Part shown: positions 35,593 through 49,277 of the stretch, one piece after another | Layout of the letters: every line of letters begins with the position of its first letter | Position numbering within the stretch: the first letter of the stretch is position 1 | Assembly: GCA_025642075.2 (NCBI GenBank) | Contig: JAODUO010000077.1 | Span: 539,501-603,500 of the forward strand | DNA from: Ridgeia piscesae | Taxonomy: Eukaryota; Annelida; Polychaeta; Sabellida; Siboglinidae | Length of the DNA: 64,000 nt | Direction of reading: 5' to 3' | Program-made: the position numbers and the translations under genes | Notes under the pieces: generated by a model | What the model was told of the DNA's origin: nothing | Databases searched by the model: none | What the model saw: the letters and a program-made list of their open reading frames with translations, nothing else

Positions 35593-36735
35593 ATGTTCCA
35601 AGGATTCCTGTTTGTGCTTTTGCTCATACTAGCCTCCAATAGATTCTTTTCACAGTCCTTTGATGCTACTGAAACTAACTCGATCAATGGAATATTTGCT
35701 TTCTCACGCCGCTCCTTCAATTCAGCTCATCTTACATGGCCTAGTCCAAAAAGTAATAAGACATTGACCATACTTGCCCTCTTCCTCTCGGGAGACATAC
35801 AAACCAACCCCGGTCCAAGGTATCAACCTGTATACCCGTGTGGATTTTGCGAGCTCGCTGTCTCGTGGTCACCCAATGAAGAAGCTGTATGCTGTGGTGA
35901 ATGCAGCATATGGTACCATCGGTCATGTCTTGAAATGTGCACCAAAGATTATAGCTTGTTACAACGCTCAAACGTACAGTGGCTGTGCTGTAGGTGCCAA
36001 ACACTTAATATATCAAGCTTCACCTTCCGAAGCTTTGAAATCTCTCCAAGTTTTTACGAACCAATTGCTAATGAAAACATCACTCTTGAATCACTCTCTC
36101 CAACCTTCAACTCACTCTTCACTAGCAGTCCCAAATCAACAGACCACAACATGTCAGAGAATCCAACAAGAAGGTCCAATAATTCATCACGCTCCTCCAA
36201 CAAAGCAAAATTCACCAGCTCCAGAACAAGCTCATCTGCATTTGACCTCCCACAAAAGAAAAACCTGCGTGTTATGACCGTGAATTGTCGTAGTGTGATA
36301 AACAAAAAAGCCGACCTTGAAGCATCTATAAACTATATAAAACCAGACGTCATCTGTGGTTCTGAATCCTGGCTCAACAATAACATAAAATCCAGTGAAT
36401 TATTCCCAGAAAACTACACCGCATACCGGAAAGACCGCAACACAGCAGGAGGAGGTGTTTTCTTGCTTGTGCGGAAGGACATCGTATCTTCCAACCAACC
36501 AGACCTAGATAGTGACATTCTGTGGGCAAAAATACAACTTCAAAATAAAAAAAACATGCTAATAGGTTCCTTCTACATGCCACACCGATGCAACAATACC
36601 ATACAAGAACTTAATAAATCCCTAACAACGATAACAAGAAGTTCAAAACAAAAACAAATAATCCTCTGCGGAGACTTCAACTGCCCCGACATATCATGGG
36701 AAATAGGAAACGTAAATACCTGTAGTCCAGACTGA
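35593..36735 (+). pseudogene. LINE N-terminal ORF: 2A-like, PHD finger, AP-endonuclease
   Basis: 380 codons to a TGA; the same frame reopens at once and continues to 37300, so the TGA is a nonsense mutation. Residues 1-20 are strongly hydrophobic (FLFVLLLILA). SGDIQTNPGP ends at about residue 75. A Cys4-His-Cys3 PHD-type finger covers about residues 83-135. A Ser/Asn-rich linker follows. From about residue 227 the endonuclease begins (MTVNCRSVINKKADLE, ICGSESWL, GGGVFLLVRKD, ILCGDFNCPDISWE). Confidence 0.85.
35785..35817 (+). other. 2A-like ribosome-skipping motif
   Basis: It encodes LSGDIQTNPGP; the known core is D-x-E-x-NPG|P, here with Q in place of E. Such motifs release the upstream peptide co-translationally and are known near the N-terminus of some CR1/L2-like LINEs. 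The predicted break is between 35814 and 35815. Activity with Q is not certain. Confidence 0.7.
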
Positions 36736-37519
36736 TCCACTCAGCAATCCCTCATTGACGTAACCGAAAGTGCCCAACTGACGCAAGTCCATAATAGTTC
36801 CACTAGAGAAAGCAAGTTGTTAGACCTAGTCTTCACTACAAATCCAACAATAGTAACACATTCTGTATCGGTACCAGGCATATCCGACCACGATATTATT
36901 GTCACAGATTTCGACGTAAAAATCCAATACCAAAATAAACAACGAAGACAGATCTACCAGTTTGCTCGCGCTGACTGGGAAAGCCTTAATGATGACTTTA
37001 ACACCTTGTCAAACAAAATCAACACCCAATACAACACAGGTGCATGCACCGAATCACTGTGGTCAACCTTCAAGAATACGCTAACAGAATCTATTGACAA
37101 ACATATCCCATCAAAACTGAGCTTCAGCCGATGCAACCTCCCATGGTTAAATGGGAAGCTGCATCGACTACTAAAGCGAAAGAGAAGAATCTATAAGAAA
37201 GCTATAAGGAAACAAACAACTGGACAAACTACAAATTCATCCAAAAAACATGTAGGAGAAGTATGCGTAAAGCCGAATTGGAATACATCAATAATACCAT
37301 AACCCAAGGACTCCAGACAAACAACTCAAAACCCTTCTGGAAATACATTAAAAGCAGAAAACAAGACAACATTGGAGTAGCCCCCCTGAAAAGAATGGTT
37401 CACTGGCGTGTGACAGCAAGGAGAAGGCTGAAATTCTCCTGGACCAGTTCCAGAGTGTCTTCACCAGAGATGGTGGATCTGCTCCCCACACCTTGACCCT
37501 CCACAACACCCAATTATAA

Positions 37520-38760
37520 GTGATATTAACATTAACACAGCCGGAGTATGCAAGTTACTCAAAAGCCATCAATCCCCACAAAGCATGTGGGCCTGACCAA
37601 ATCCCGAATGTCATTTTGAAGAACTGTGCTGACACCCTAGCCCCAGCACTCAAGGACATCTTCCAACGGTCATTGGACACAGCCGTCCTACCATCAGACT
37701 GGCGCACTGCAAACGTGTCAGCCGTATTCAAAAAAGGAGATAAACATCTACCAGAAAACTATCATCCCATCTCCCTTACATCTGTCCCATGTAAAATTCT
37801 TGAACACATCATCTACCGCCACCTTATGACTTACCTTGAAGAACACAACATCCTAACAGACCTTAACCACGGCTTCAGAGCAGGCTTCTCATGTGAAACA
37901 CAACTTCTAACCACTATGCATGACCTATTCTCCCTCCTTCGACACCGGAACCCAGACAGACATGGCAGTGTTAGATTTTAGCAAGGCATTTGACACCGTT
38001 CCCCACTCAAAACTCCTTACAAAATTATCCCATTATGGAATCGGAGGTACAATACTTGAATGGCTAAACAAATTCCTGACTGGAAGAACAATGAGTCGTA
38101 CTCGACGGTAAAATGTCGAGAGAAATACCCGTTGATTCTGGCGTCCCACAAGGCACAGTCTTAGGCCCTTTGCTCTTCTTCTGTCACATAAATGACTTAC
38201 CAACCTCTGTCAAATCTCAAGTCCGCCTCTTTGCAGACGATTGCCTACTATACAGGAAAATACAGACATTCAACGACCATATTTTGCTACAGAAGGACTT
38301 AACGCAACTTGGGAAGTGGGCAAATACCTGGGGGATGAATTTTAATACAAACAAATGTCACATCCTAAGCATAAAAAATAAAACACAATTCTTCTATAGC
38401 CTAAACAATGAAACTCTGGAATATGTAACTACCAACCCATATCTTGGCATCACCATATCTAATGACTTAAAGTGGCACTCACACATTTCTACAATAACCA
38501 AAAAAGCAAATAGCACACTTGGCTTCCTAAGACGAAATATACGCAGATGCCCCATTAACAGCAAACGGACGGCATACATTGCCCTTGTGCGCGCTGTCTT
38601 AGAATACGGAGCCATAGTGTGGGACCCATACCATCGGGGGACATAGACAAATTAGAACAAATTCAACACCGTGCAGCTCGCTTCATCACTGGAGACTACC
38701 GCTCTAGACACCCAGGATCTGTCACAACCATGCTCACCAACCTTAACCTCGACACATTAG
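37520..38760 (+). pseudogene. LINE reverse transcriptase, frameshifted
   Basis: Fragments in three plus frames cover the RT: KACGPDQIPNVILKNC and YHPISLTSVPCKILEHI (37.55-37.83 kb), LDFSKAFDTVPHSKLL (37.97-38.02), GVPQGTVLGPLLFFCHIND, FADDCLLY (38.23), and a C-terminal thumb-like region. Frame changes occur near 37935, 38105 and 38640. Confidence 0.85.
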
Positions 38761-39175
38761 ACACAGACGACGCGACCAAAGACTAAAATTCATGTTCAGA
38801 ACTGTTAGAGATCCATCCCAGCTCTCCCCACTGAAACATTCTTCCGGCCCCAAAAACAAACAAAAGACACATTAAGCCTAAACACTTCCCCGACCATGTA
38901 TCCTCAAATTTTGTTCAACAACTAACAACCAACAACACCAGATGTTTTATAGTACCCACAGCCCACACTGAACAATTTAAGAATTCATTTTTTGTAAAAA
39001 CAATAGCCGACTGGAACCAACTAAACGAGTCACAGGTCCAGGCTGAAACCATAACTGATTTCAGTCGCCTGACCTGCGGCTCAAACACTCAATAACATGC
39101 GCACACACCCCCGTCGTATATAATAGCCACTATTGGCTTCTTTACGACGTATCCCATTCAGATTCAGATGAGTGT

Positions 39176-40600
39176 GCATATGCAATTGTGCTGTGCCAGA
39201 TGTGAAGGTGCTAGACTAAGTATATACAAGTGAGAGTAAAGTATCAACGAGGTGCAAGTAAAAACAAAGACCACAGCTTAGAAGTGTGAAACTGCGCTAC
39301 CCTAAATGATTGGGGCTACCAAGACATTCCTGGGAATGGCGTTTCACCAGAAGACAGTTCATGGGAAGAAAGAATTGCTGTAGACCTGAATGTGAGCTGG
39401 GATAATCTTATATTTACTTGGATGATATATAATACTTTGTATTGGTGGGAGCATTGGGGTAAGGTAGTGGTTACCAGTAATGGCAATCAGTTGACTTTGG
39501 ATCCTATACATCAAGAGAGGGCAAGACAGTTGTCTTATTTTCTCAAGGCCAAGGTAGTCCCAACAGAGATTGTTAATGATTGCGGACATGCTTTTTCTTT
39601 GATTGTAGTTGTTTAGAACAGTTAGTTAGAACATTACATGGTAATCCACTACCAGTGTCATAAGCTTGTCTTACAAAAGATACAATTACGTCAGGTGCAG
39701 ACAGAGACTGCCCATCGAGACTTCAGAATGCAGTTGCTGGACGTGTGCCTGTGCGTGCAATCTACTACTACACTGTCTACAGTAAAGATGGGGTAGGTGC
39801 TACAATCTCTATCTGCGGTTCTTCGCGTATCCGAGGACTGAGTAGGGGGGCCCTGAGTAGTTATACAATCTGTAGATTGCACTGATCCTGCAACGGTACC
39901 AACAATAATATTTAGAGTTACTCTGACACGTAGTTAGAAGATCTAATAAATACTATTCAGATAGACCAGCGACATGTCATCAGACGTCAAGTCAAAATTC
40001 AACTTCGATTAAGTTGAACTTGGCAAGTTTGGATCATTTGGCATCGGGGTATTAGTTACCAAATTCACACTGAAGTTGCTAATGCAAACAAGCAACAGCT
40101 ACTTACTTTAAATAACTGCAAACACCTGCCATGCGTTCGCTGAAATAGCCATCAATCGAAGCTACGAACGTGCATGATCATGCAAACAAAGTTCCACACC
40201 AGCGATTTTGATTACAACAGCAACGAATCTGGCGCTCATTAATCGTTGGCACCAAACCTAGCGTCGGGAACATTTTGCTTCGCTGACAGCAGAACAGACA
40301 TCGACAGACAAATAATTTTTGTCGTCTCGAAAACTATGAACTATTTACGACATTCCTACACACATTTATACATGTCAGAGTGTATATGCAATTTGTTATG
40401 CAATGCTCAGATTTCAAAAAGCCAACAAATCTAGGGGGATCCCAGAAACAAGCATGCATGTATTTTATTTAATCGTAATAATTTTTATTATTAAAATTAA
40501 CAACTTAAGCACTGCTAATCATAACTAAACGGTTACCGTGTCGGTGTGATGTGGCTTGGTGGGGGGAAGATGAGGTGTATGACTGCACTCTGGTGTACGA
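39176..40600. other. Intergenic DNA, no gene seen
   Basis: A 74-codon plus frame at 39392 has no recognised domain and no context supporting it. Otherwise nothing assigned. Confidence 0.5.
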
Positions 40601-41195
<595 letters not shown>

Positions 41196-41324
41196 GATGG
41201 GTTAAACGATATTTACGTATATAGAAAGCAATTAAGCTAGGCTGTTTTCTATCGAATTTGTTATGTAAAGTATGGAATTTGACTGATATGAGTAGAACAA
41301 CAATTAACTTCGTCGCGGATCAGC

Positions 41325-41615
41325 TGTAAGAACAATATATATACCTGCCCCAAATTGAAGCCGGGTAAAAATTGTGAATTCCAGTATAACCCATTTGCTT
41401 AATCTCATGAGCAGCTGAACTATATGTGCTTCTTACATAATATAATACAAGTATGTGGCTGAAATCACCCAAAACTATATCACGTGACCGGAGGCAAACC
41501 ACATTCCTCCTGAGCGATTTCAGTGGCTGAGCTTATGTTCACAGTGTTGCAAAGAGCTCAACCAGGTGTACAGCTGCTTGTCCCTGATGTAAACAGCAGC
41601 AGTGACGTACCCTGG
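41325..41615 (+). repeat. Dispersed ~310-bp repeat, copy 3
   Basis: It shares CCCAAATTGAAG, CACGTGACCGGAGGCAAACC, TTCAGTGGCTGAGC and GTAAACAGCAGCAGTGAC with the copies at 12.3 and 15.2 kb, in the same order. Confidence 0.5.
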
Positions 41616-41841
41616 TGTCCGAAGATGATTTAATTAAAAAGGACATTGCTCACAGTTTGTAACATATCAGTTAGTTAACCTCTCACTGTTCCAGAGAGTT
41701 CACTTCTGTATGAATTACTACATGATAGTGGTCCATCAATAGTCTTAATTCGCACCTTAATTGCTGCGTGGCTGAATGGTTCCCAGAAACAAAATATTAT
41801 AATAAAAGTGCAACATATGAATACGTATATCTAAATCAATC

Positions 41842-41843
<2 letters not shown>

Positions 41844-41926
<83 letters not shown>
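41844..41926. repeat. (AT)n microsatellite
   Basis: About 82 bp of pure alternating AT, ending roughly 290 bp before the RPL24 start codon. Probably length-polymorphic. Confidence 0.97.
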
Positions 41927-41929
<3 letters not shown>

Positions 41930-42195
41930 TGTGTTTATTGATTTATTCTAAATGTTTGCTGTAAAAGTGCCCCAATCTAAAGTTTGGGACATGGACGTGA
42001 CACTGTATAGGTATTATTATTATTATAGGTATTAATTATTTGTATTAGGGTACATAGGGACCCAGATGGTACAGGTACAGGTATCACGAAAAGATAAGAC
42101 TAAGCGTGTATAAAATGTACTAAATAAACTCACGCCAAGGGCGTTAATAGCAGTAGATACGGTAAAATATTGTGTTAATCCCAACATGCCTTGCG

Positions 42196-42219
42196 CTTCC
42201 TTTTGAGACTTCCGGCAAG
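42196..42219 (+). promoter_or_regulatory. RPL24 TOP-like start and ETS-like motif
   Basis: CTTCCTTTTG is a pyrimidine tract of the kind that begins 5'-TOP mRNAs of ribosomal proteins. It is followed by ACTTCCGG, an ETS/GABP-type site common at ribosomal protein gene starts. The implied 5'UTR is only about 24 nt. The start site itself is inferred. Confidence 0.6.
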
Positions 42220-42224
42220 ATGAA
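42220..42224 (+). CDS. RPL24: RPL24 exon 1 (ATGAA)
   Basis: Only five coding bases, ATGAA, precede donor GTATGT. A first exon with just the start codon and a little more is typical of this gene family. The G opening exon 2 completes the lysine codon. Confidence 0.92.
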
Positions 42225-45200
42225 GTATGTTGAGCCTGTACAAATGGTTTAATAATCCAAATATATTTAACATACACACCTACATCTGAATTGTTGACCT
42301 CTTTTTATACCATGATATTACCATTTTCAATCATATATTCCATGTATTTTCCATTTTAGGATCGAACTTTGCTCGTTCAGCGGGTATAAAATATACCCCG
42401 GCCATGGAAAGAAAGTCGTGAAAGCCGATGGAAGGGTATGTCTTATGTTTTGAAGCCGTACATTTGCCACTAATATGTATTAACTGCATAATATTCAATA
42501 AAAATATATAATTGATATTGAAGAACCGACGTCAACTCGTATTGGTAAATAGAAAAGGACGGTGACAGTGCCGCAAATGAGCAGGCGTTTTGCACATGTG
42601 TGTATATGTAATCTGGCTGGCTGCTCGAGTCTATCGGATGGAGATGATGAGTACCCTCTGATACAGTGTCGGTGATACTGCGTTGGTAGAATGAAAATAA
42701 TTCGACGGCACTTGTGTGCAGAATTCGTACCCACCTCAATTTTGCCATTATAACTGTATATTTGCCTATATTGGATACTTCACGTAAACTATAATCCTAA
42801 ACAAGATCAATCAGCATTCCCAGGTATATTTATGTTTCATAAATATTGCATTTTGCTACCCAAATAGCGCTCCGATTTGTGCCATTTGCAAGCGCAGCGA
42901 TGCTTGTGTCACTGCGTTATGCACATGGAAAGACCGATAAAATAGTTTGTTTATGCAGACCGCGCTGTCTTTTCGACCACAAAAGTCTGCTCAGACGCGT
43001 TGTTTATATAAAACAAATATGCGTAAGATGATGTTAAATGAATGAAGTAACAAAATCAAGTATCAAATGTTGGCAAAGATAGTTATAATGGTAAAATTTA
43101 GGTTGTTCCGAATCCTGCATTTAAGTGCCCTTTCTTGTGCCATCCTCCTCCCCTGACCCAGGTCCAATGTGACTGTCAATGACGACCCGTGTCACCACTT
43201 TCAAGTTTCATGGTTAACCAATTTAGCTAGGTCACTGGTCTACTTTTGTGGCACACACATCTCAGACTGTTTCAATTATTGTCAAGTCTGACCATAAACA
43301 GTGTGTCTGACAGTCTTGCATTTTGACATCTTCCACAAGACATGATATGGGAGTCTTCCATGTGACTGAGAAGTAAGTACCTTGTCAGCTGGATGGTTTG
43401 AAAATTATCTTATGGTTACGTAACTTGCATTACCCAAGAGCACACAAGGAAAACTTCTTACCAAGACAAAGGTAACCAAGACCAATTTATTTCGGCAGTG
43501 TAAATAACATGCATCCTTTCCTTCTGTTGCAGCCATTCATGTTCCTCAGCGCAAAATGTGAGAAGTCGCATGCGATGAAGCGCAACCCGCGTAAGATCAA
43601 CTGGACGGTGCTGTACCGCCGCAAGCACAAGAAGGGGCAGCAGGAGGAGGTGTCCAAGAAGAGGACGCGCAGGACGACCAAGTTCCAGCGTGCCATCACT
43701 GGTGCCACCCTCAGTGACATCATGGCTAAGCGCAACCAGAAGCCTGAAGTGCGCAAGGCACAGCGTGAGCAGGCTATCAGGTGTGTATTGTTGTTGTGAC
43801 GCCCTTTGCATGTGGCAAACAAGACACAAAAGGGTCGTTCATAATTACCAATATTTTCAGAAGCGTACAAAGAGTACGCTTTTCTTTCCCTTCTTGATGC
43901 TTTTGCTGAAAATATTAATTGTTGTAACTGATACATACCAACAATAGCCAGTAGGCTATAACAGTTTACATTTATTGTAATTTATAATTATACAGGTCAA
44001 ATGTATTTACATTTATTTTAATTTACAATTATACAGGTAAAATTTACCAATGTGTCACTATGTCCGTTGTCACACTTTCTTGCCACTTGCTCTCTTCCTA
44101 GCGAAATCATGCAGCTGTACGAGTCTGTAAAACTAAAAAAAGTGTTTATTTTTTGGAAAGTACAGAAACCTCATATCCCTTCCCTCAGTGTATGCTTCAG
44201 AAAATGTTGACAATTATGAACGACCCCCTAAGGCCATGTCTGCTCCATAAAGTTAGGAAAATCATATTGAGGCGTAGCTTTTTAGGCTAAATTTCGCAGA
44301 AAAATACCACATCTATTTGCATACCCTTGCCTGTCTCGTTGATATCACGATATCACTAGTACAAAGTAAATTAGTGTAGTTATCCATCAAACATTGAAAT
44401 GTGATGATCTTTCCGAGTCATCTGCCCTCTGATTTACCCTATATAGTAACTAATAAACAATGCTGCTAGGTTGACTCCTACGTGTTGCCCAGTGCATTTC
44501 AAATCGACCAAAAAGCATAACAACTATGGTGCAGGCATGCTGACATTGCCTGGAATCATATCCAGGATAGAAATGGGTTAAAGCTACGGAGTCCCATGGA
44601 TGCCTACAAAAGGACATCTAAAGAATTCATATATGAAACAAGAGATTGAATTGAAGCCTGCTTTCTAAGCGCATGAAGTTAACAGTACAATTTTAGCATA
44701 AAGAGAATAATTTTTTTAATGTGTCGACCCGTCCATACTACATTTTGGACAAAATGTATACAGTTAAATTTTGATGTTATAAAATCAGTAGGTCAGTTTT
44801 ACTCACCCGGTTTGTTTGTGATGTCCAGGGCAGCGAAGGAGAAGCAGAGGGTGAAGGAGGCGCAGAAGAAGGCCGTCAAGGTAATGCTATATTTATCATT
44901 TGGTTTCAGGTTTAGTTATAAAAATTACCAAATACTTCAGTAATCTGCATGACCAAATCTGAAGTGTGAGCTTGATTTCCCAAGAGTTATATATGAGAAA
45001 TAAAAAATCTGTTATCCTGGTATATTTCAAGTCGATTTATCTCTTGAAATAATGTATACAGTTGTGGATTTTCAGTGGAAAAATTAAAAATATTTTTTAT
45101 TGTTCTTGGTAACTTGTGAAGAGGTCGGCATTACCCCGTCACTCTTGTTTTGTACCCTTCATTGTCCCATCTCGTTCTCCACTTCCAACCTCTGTACATG

Positions 45201-45662
45201 GGTCATACCAAAACTGATATGTTTGATGAGGATTGTGTATGATGTATCAAACTAATTTAACCTTATACGTGCCGAGTCGTTATGAAACAAATTGCATGTA
45301 TATCAATTTGATGTTTCAAGATAATACTGTATGAACATTGACTGATATTTTACAATTTTGACTTTTTGTCACCAAATGATACTTTAAAGTCTCTTCTATC
45401 AACTGGAAATTCTTTGTTCTCATCTATAATACCGGTACTATTAACTACTTTTTACAACTTTTTTTAGAAAGACTAACATTTGCTTAGTTTTGGACGTGTG
45501 ACCCATTTCATTAGGACTCGACATGTAAGTAATATAACATTTGGATGCTATTTGGTGATGTGATGGTTGGTTTGTCAACAGGGGCCGGCGGGCAAGATGT
45601 CCAAGCAGAAGATGCCCAAGACAGCGCACCAAGCCAGGCCACATGTAGGTGGAAGGCGATAG
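42220..45662 (+). CDS. RPL24: 60S ribosomal protein L24 (eL24), complete, 5 exons
   Basis: eL24 is a component of the large ribosomal subunit that contributes an intersubunit bridge. Exons: 42220-42224, 42360-42435, 43533-43780, 44829-44880 and 45582-45662. The joined frame encodes 153 residues (human has 157). It starts [18 protein letters not shown] and continues through [53 protein letters not shown] and [14 protein letters not shown] to a short basic tail ending HVGGRR. Cys6 and the Cys of AKCE belong to the zinc-ribbon-like fold. All junctions are GT/AG with matching phases. A polyadenylation signal follows within 30 bp of the stop. It is divergently oriented to CEP97. Confidence 0.98.
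42360..42435 (+). CDS. RPL24: RPL24 exon 2
   Basis: Acceptor TTCCATTTTAG, donor GTATGT. It encodes [19 protein letters not shown] and VKADGR. Confidence 0.97.
43533..43780 (+). CDS. RPL24: RPL24 exon 3 (core)
   Basis: Acceptor CTTCTGTTGCAG, donor GTGTGT. It encodes [20 protein letters not shown] and on to RKAQREQAI plus two bases. It is GC-rich relative to the flanking introns. Confidence 0.98.
44829..44880 (+). CDS. RPL24: RPL24 exon 4
   Basis: Acceptor TGATGTCCAG, donor GTAATG. It encodes [18 protein letters not shown], the basic C-terminal helix. Confidence 0.96.
45582..45662 (+). CDS. RPL24: RPL24 exon 5 and stop
   Basis: Acceptor GGTTTGTCAACAG. It encodes [20 protein letters not shown] and HVGGRR, then TAG. 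The tail is shorter than in vertebrates. Confidence 0.96.
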   Translation, partial: GPAGKMSKQKMPKTAHQARPHVGGRR

Positions 45663-45688
45663 ACTCTCCACTTCCCACAAAGTGTATA

Positions 45689-45694
45689 AATAAA
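45689..45694 (+). terminator. RPL24 polyadenylation signal
   Basis: AATAAA 26 bp after the stop codon gives a very short 3'UTR, as usual for ribosomal protein mRNAs. Confidence 0.85.
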
Positions 45695-46739
45695 ACTGCT
45701 GGTGTCAATGGTTCTGTTGTGTTCGTGTCCTTCCATCCATACTTTTGTGTGCTCACAGGTGGTCGGTCATATTGGTCACTAAATCACAAAATATGTGAAG
45801 TGAGACATACGTGTGGGTGGGTTGGTCATTACCGGTTATGTAAGGGGAATTATGGTAGTTAGAATGTGTTTTTGGACAAAATACTTCAAATTGTTTCTTA
45901 CATATTCCAGTAGGATTGTATATAATAATAACAATTACTGGTACATAAATTACAGGTAAATCACTTTTATCCTTGGGTATTCAAGTATTTGGGGCTGCTA
46001 TTCCATTTGGTATATGATGGACGTTTACAGAAAACTTTATTTTAGGTAACACCTTTTCAGAACACATGATTATGTAGTTTGGATTGTATTCTGGAAATTC
46101 TTAATCTGTATAAAAATGTTTAGGTCTTGTTCGTCACATTTGGAGTGATCGATCCATAACAATGTGGTGGACTTGATGCAATAATGTGTTGGAAATTATA
46201 AGGGTAATATATATATATATATATGATTAAGAATTGTTATACTGAATATGGAAAATTCAGAGCAATGCAACAATAATAGTAATTAGGAAATGGAAAACTA
46301 CAAAACATTAAAACCACACGAAATGTAGGCATTTTATCGCAGCCCTAAACGCCAGATGGCGTAACGACCAGTAAGCAGGCAAATGCAAGCCGGTACGTTG
46401 CTACACGTTCGGTACTAGTACTAAACAGTGTTGGGTTTTTGCTACTCCTCCACGTACAAATGCATTTAAACGCCTGATGATCTTTTCAAAAGTACCTTCA
46501 CTGAAGCCTTCAGTCTAACAATCTACTCGAATATAATCTGACCTAAAACTTAACTCTAAACTTGGGCGACTATCGTGTCGCCACCTAGCGGGCAACTAGT
46601 TATGCAAATTTGTAATTCAGCTAAATTGTTCGATCCATAATGATGGTGGTTGAATCAAGTTATTTTAAGCTAGGCTAAATGGAACGGTGTGTGCGACTAA
46701 AATATACATGTGTCGTGTGATCTAACGACGAAATCTTGC

Positions 46740-47705
46740 CGTTACATAGCCTCGGTTATCCAGGCTCCGTGAGGTGGCAGCACTTTTAAGCCCCTCAACT
46801 CTGCCTGGGGAAAGAAAGGCTCTGCATTTGTTAGGCCTTACCCCAGATTAGGGTAGAGACGCTGATTGGCTCTCAGGCCAACTACGAAATAAAAATTAAA
46901 ATAACGATTTTACAAGATACAGATACAAGATAATGATATCCTATTAGAAGTATTCAACATTGAACTTATATTAACACAAAAATAAGTAAAAATTCATATT
47001 TACATTTGTTTATAAAATAAGAATTACGGCAGGATTAACCAGTATCTGTTAGGTGGCAGCATTGTTTAGCACCACACGAATAACGTACAAATTAACTAAG
47101 GATACATTTAAAAAAATCAAATAATGCTCTATTATAAAACTTAAAAATTAAACTTATATTAACACAAAATAAATAGACATACAAATTTGCAGTTGTTTAT
47201 AAAATAGAAAGTACGGCAGGATTAACCAGTGTCCGTGAGGTGGCAGTATTGTCTAGATCACGCGGATAAACAAACAAAAGCCGACTAACTAACCAGACTG
47301 TCTTCTCGGCGTAGTTCCGCTACGAACTTATGCACATATGTCCACATTAAGTCCGTGGTTCCGCAGCCGACCGACCGACAGTCGGTTAAGCGAAACTAGC
47401 CGTTACCTGATTAAAATTAATATAACTTTCCCGGTAGATGGCGTGACCTAACAACGCACTCACACGTATGGGATCAAAACTTAAAACAGATATCGCATTA
47501 AACGACGAAACGTCCGAGATTGAGCGAGATCTGCGCGCATGTGTTCCCACCGTGGGAGTCCCCCAGCTGCTATCTAATAGCTTTGCTAAAACCACCACAT
47601 ATTTAGCCTCGGTTACATAAGTTGCATTTCTGAAGGCCCTCACTACCGTGTAGGGTAGAGACGAAGTTAGACTCTCAAGCTGTCTGTGAAATAACAAATT
47701 AAACA
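46740..47705. repeat. Diverged tandem/dispersed repeat with GAGGTGGCAGYATTGT motif
   Basis: The motif CAGTGTCCGTGAGGTGGCAG or a close relative occurs near 46767, 47041 and 47224. The intervening TTATATTAACACAAAATAA and GTACGGCAGGATTAACCAG blocks repeat with a period of about 190 bp. AGGGTAGAGACG followed by GGCTCTCAGG-like sequence occurs at both ends (about 46850 and 47653). No protein or known transposon ends recognised. Confidence 0.65.
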
Positions 47706-49277
47706 AGGGTACACTTTTTTACACCTGTCATGGCATGCACATTCCAGTGTCGTTTCGTACGTCTTTGCTAACAAATTAATAAGAACTTTTCGGCGCAGAA
47801 AATGTACATTTTTATTGTTGTATGTCCTAAATAGCCATCTAAACCATCGAACACTAATGAAAGTACTTTCTTTACAAATTAGTTGTGCAAATATTTAGAT
47901 CTTGTCTTTAAACTTATCTCACAAACACGTTCCCTCTCCTGGATAGGATGGCTTCTGAAGGAATTGAAAGTTGCGCATTTTAGTGTAATGTAGGCTTAGA
48001 CGTAATAAGAACGTGGGAACAATGGCAGGTGTTTGAAATAAGGCCGAGCAATACCATACATGATCATCATTCAAACCAACCACATTTGTTATCGCAAACA
48101 TTGACATTTGTTTGACTGTTTGTGGAATTTCAAGGGTTCACGCTAAATTTTGCAATCAAACAGTACATACTGGAGAATTGTGCTAAGCAGTGGAATCGAG
48201 TCCACAACGTTTAAAAAAATACACAACAATAGACACGTTTTTACATTTATTTTACACCACATTTACAATGGGTACAATATACATTGTGTGATATCAATAC
48301 ATGTACACATCTGAGCAGTTTTTACTAACTAATGCAAATTTACTGAGCTACATCGCAAAAATCACTGAACGTTGTCTGAACATGCTGATCGGCCCTTGTA
48401 GTTTGGCTGTTGGATGTCCAAATAACCTGAAGTGACCGTGATAACTGTGCGAACCGTGTGTAATAAAGACGTTAGAAAAGTAATCATATTTTGGAATTCA
48501 ACAACTTGTTTGTGAAGGTGACGTCATTAGCGGTGACCAGACAGATAAACAGGCAAAACAAATCGTGCTTCTTGTTACGCAATTTTTATTATATGAAAAC
48601 AATACTATGTACAAAAACACCCTTGAAAAACTAAGTATTATGGACGCATTTCAGATTTCTGCTTCGCACTGCCAATGTGGTTTAGGTTAAGCCAAAATGG
48701 CAGCTAAGCTAGGAAATCTATAACAGAAATACATGGCTTTGACTTTTATCTATTTTTATGACTAATCAATTATTGATCTTTGCTTTGCATACATTTTTTT
48801 TTGCTTTCCACAAAATACTATGTTTTTGACAAAATACCTTTGCTTAACTGTTCAAAAAATAATAAAGTTTCACGTTCTATGAAATGTTATCGCCAAATCT
48901 TTAGACATGTGCTCCTCGCACAATGCTCAGCTGTTGCGCAGATAATCTAAACAACTTAATTTCAAAGCAAACAACGCGGAAGTGATTACGAAAATACCTT
49001 ATCCCTGATCCGTACCGTTCGAGTGTATTTAATACTGCGCAATAAGAAGGCACAACGTGTAATACTTCATCAATCAAAACACCAATAATACCTGCACGTA
49101 TTAACCACAAGTGACCGAAAACCGTCTGTTGGCTTTCTTTTTGGCGGGAATATTACCATTCCTTCCATTTCGAAGCGGGACGTCTGAGGAGCCTCGCTAT
49201 GGTGTTAGCGACGACCAATGCGTGCCGTACTAGCTCATTCCACTGGGCGGGGATTGTCACGGGTCCTGCCACGGCCG
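47706..49277. other. 3' flank of PACRG, no gene seen
   Basis: AT-rich sequence. I cannot place the PACRG polyadenylation site with confidence and see no other gene. Confidence 0.5.

Larger units (their letters stand above)
34870..39175 (+). mobile_element. CR1/L2-like LINE with 2A-like peptide, PHD finger, endonuclease and RT (inactive)
   Basis: It has two tandem 5' monomers (34.87-35.33 kb), then an ORF at 35593 with a hydrophobic start, a 2A-like motif and a PHD finger. An AP-endonuclease and a reverse transcriptase follow (SKAFDTVPHSKLL, GVPQGTVLGPLLF, FADD at about 38229-38240), then a C-terminal tail with QHRAARFITGDYRSR. It ends in the short repeat ATTCAGATTCAGATG. It carries one in-frame TGA (36733) and at least four frameshifts in 37.2-38.1 kb, plus another after 38640, so it cannot move by itself. 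It sits between CEP97 and RPL24. Confidence 0.88.

Noticed and set aside
42640..42700. C/D snoRNA in RPL24 intron 2 (GATGATGAG followed by CTGA)
   Set aside because: The boxes are only about 10 bases apart and no terminal stem or second box pair fits.
43458..43936. Minus-strand ORFs of 123 and 149 codons
   Set aside because: They are antisense shadows of RPL24 exon 3.
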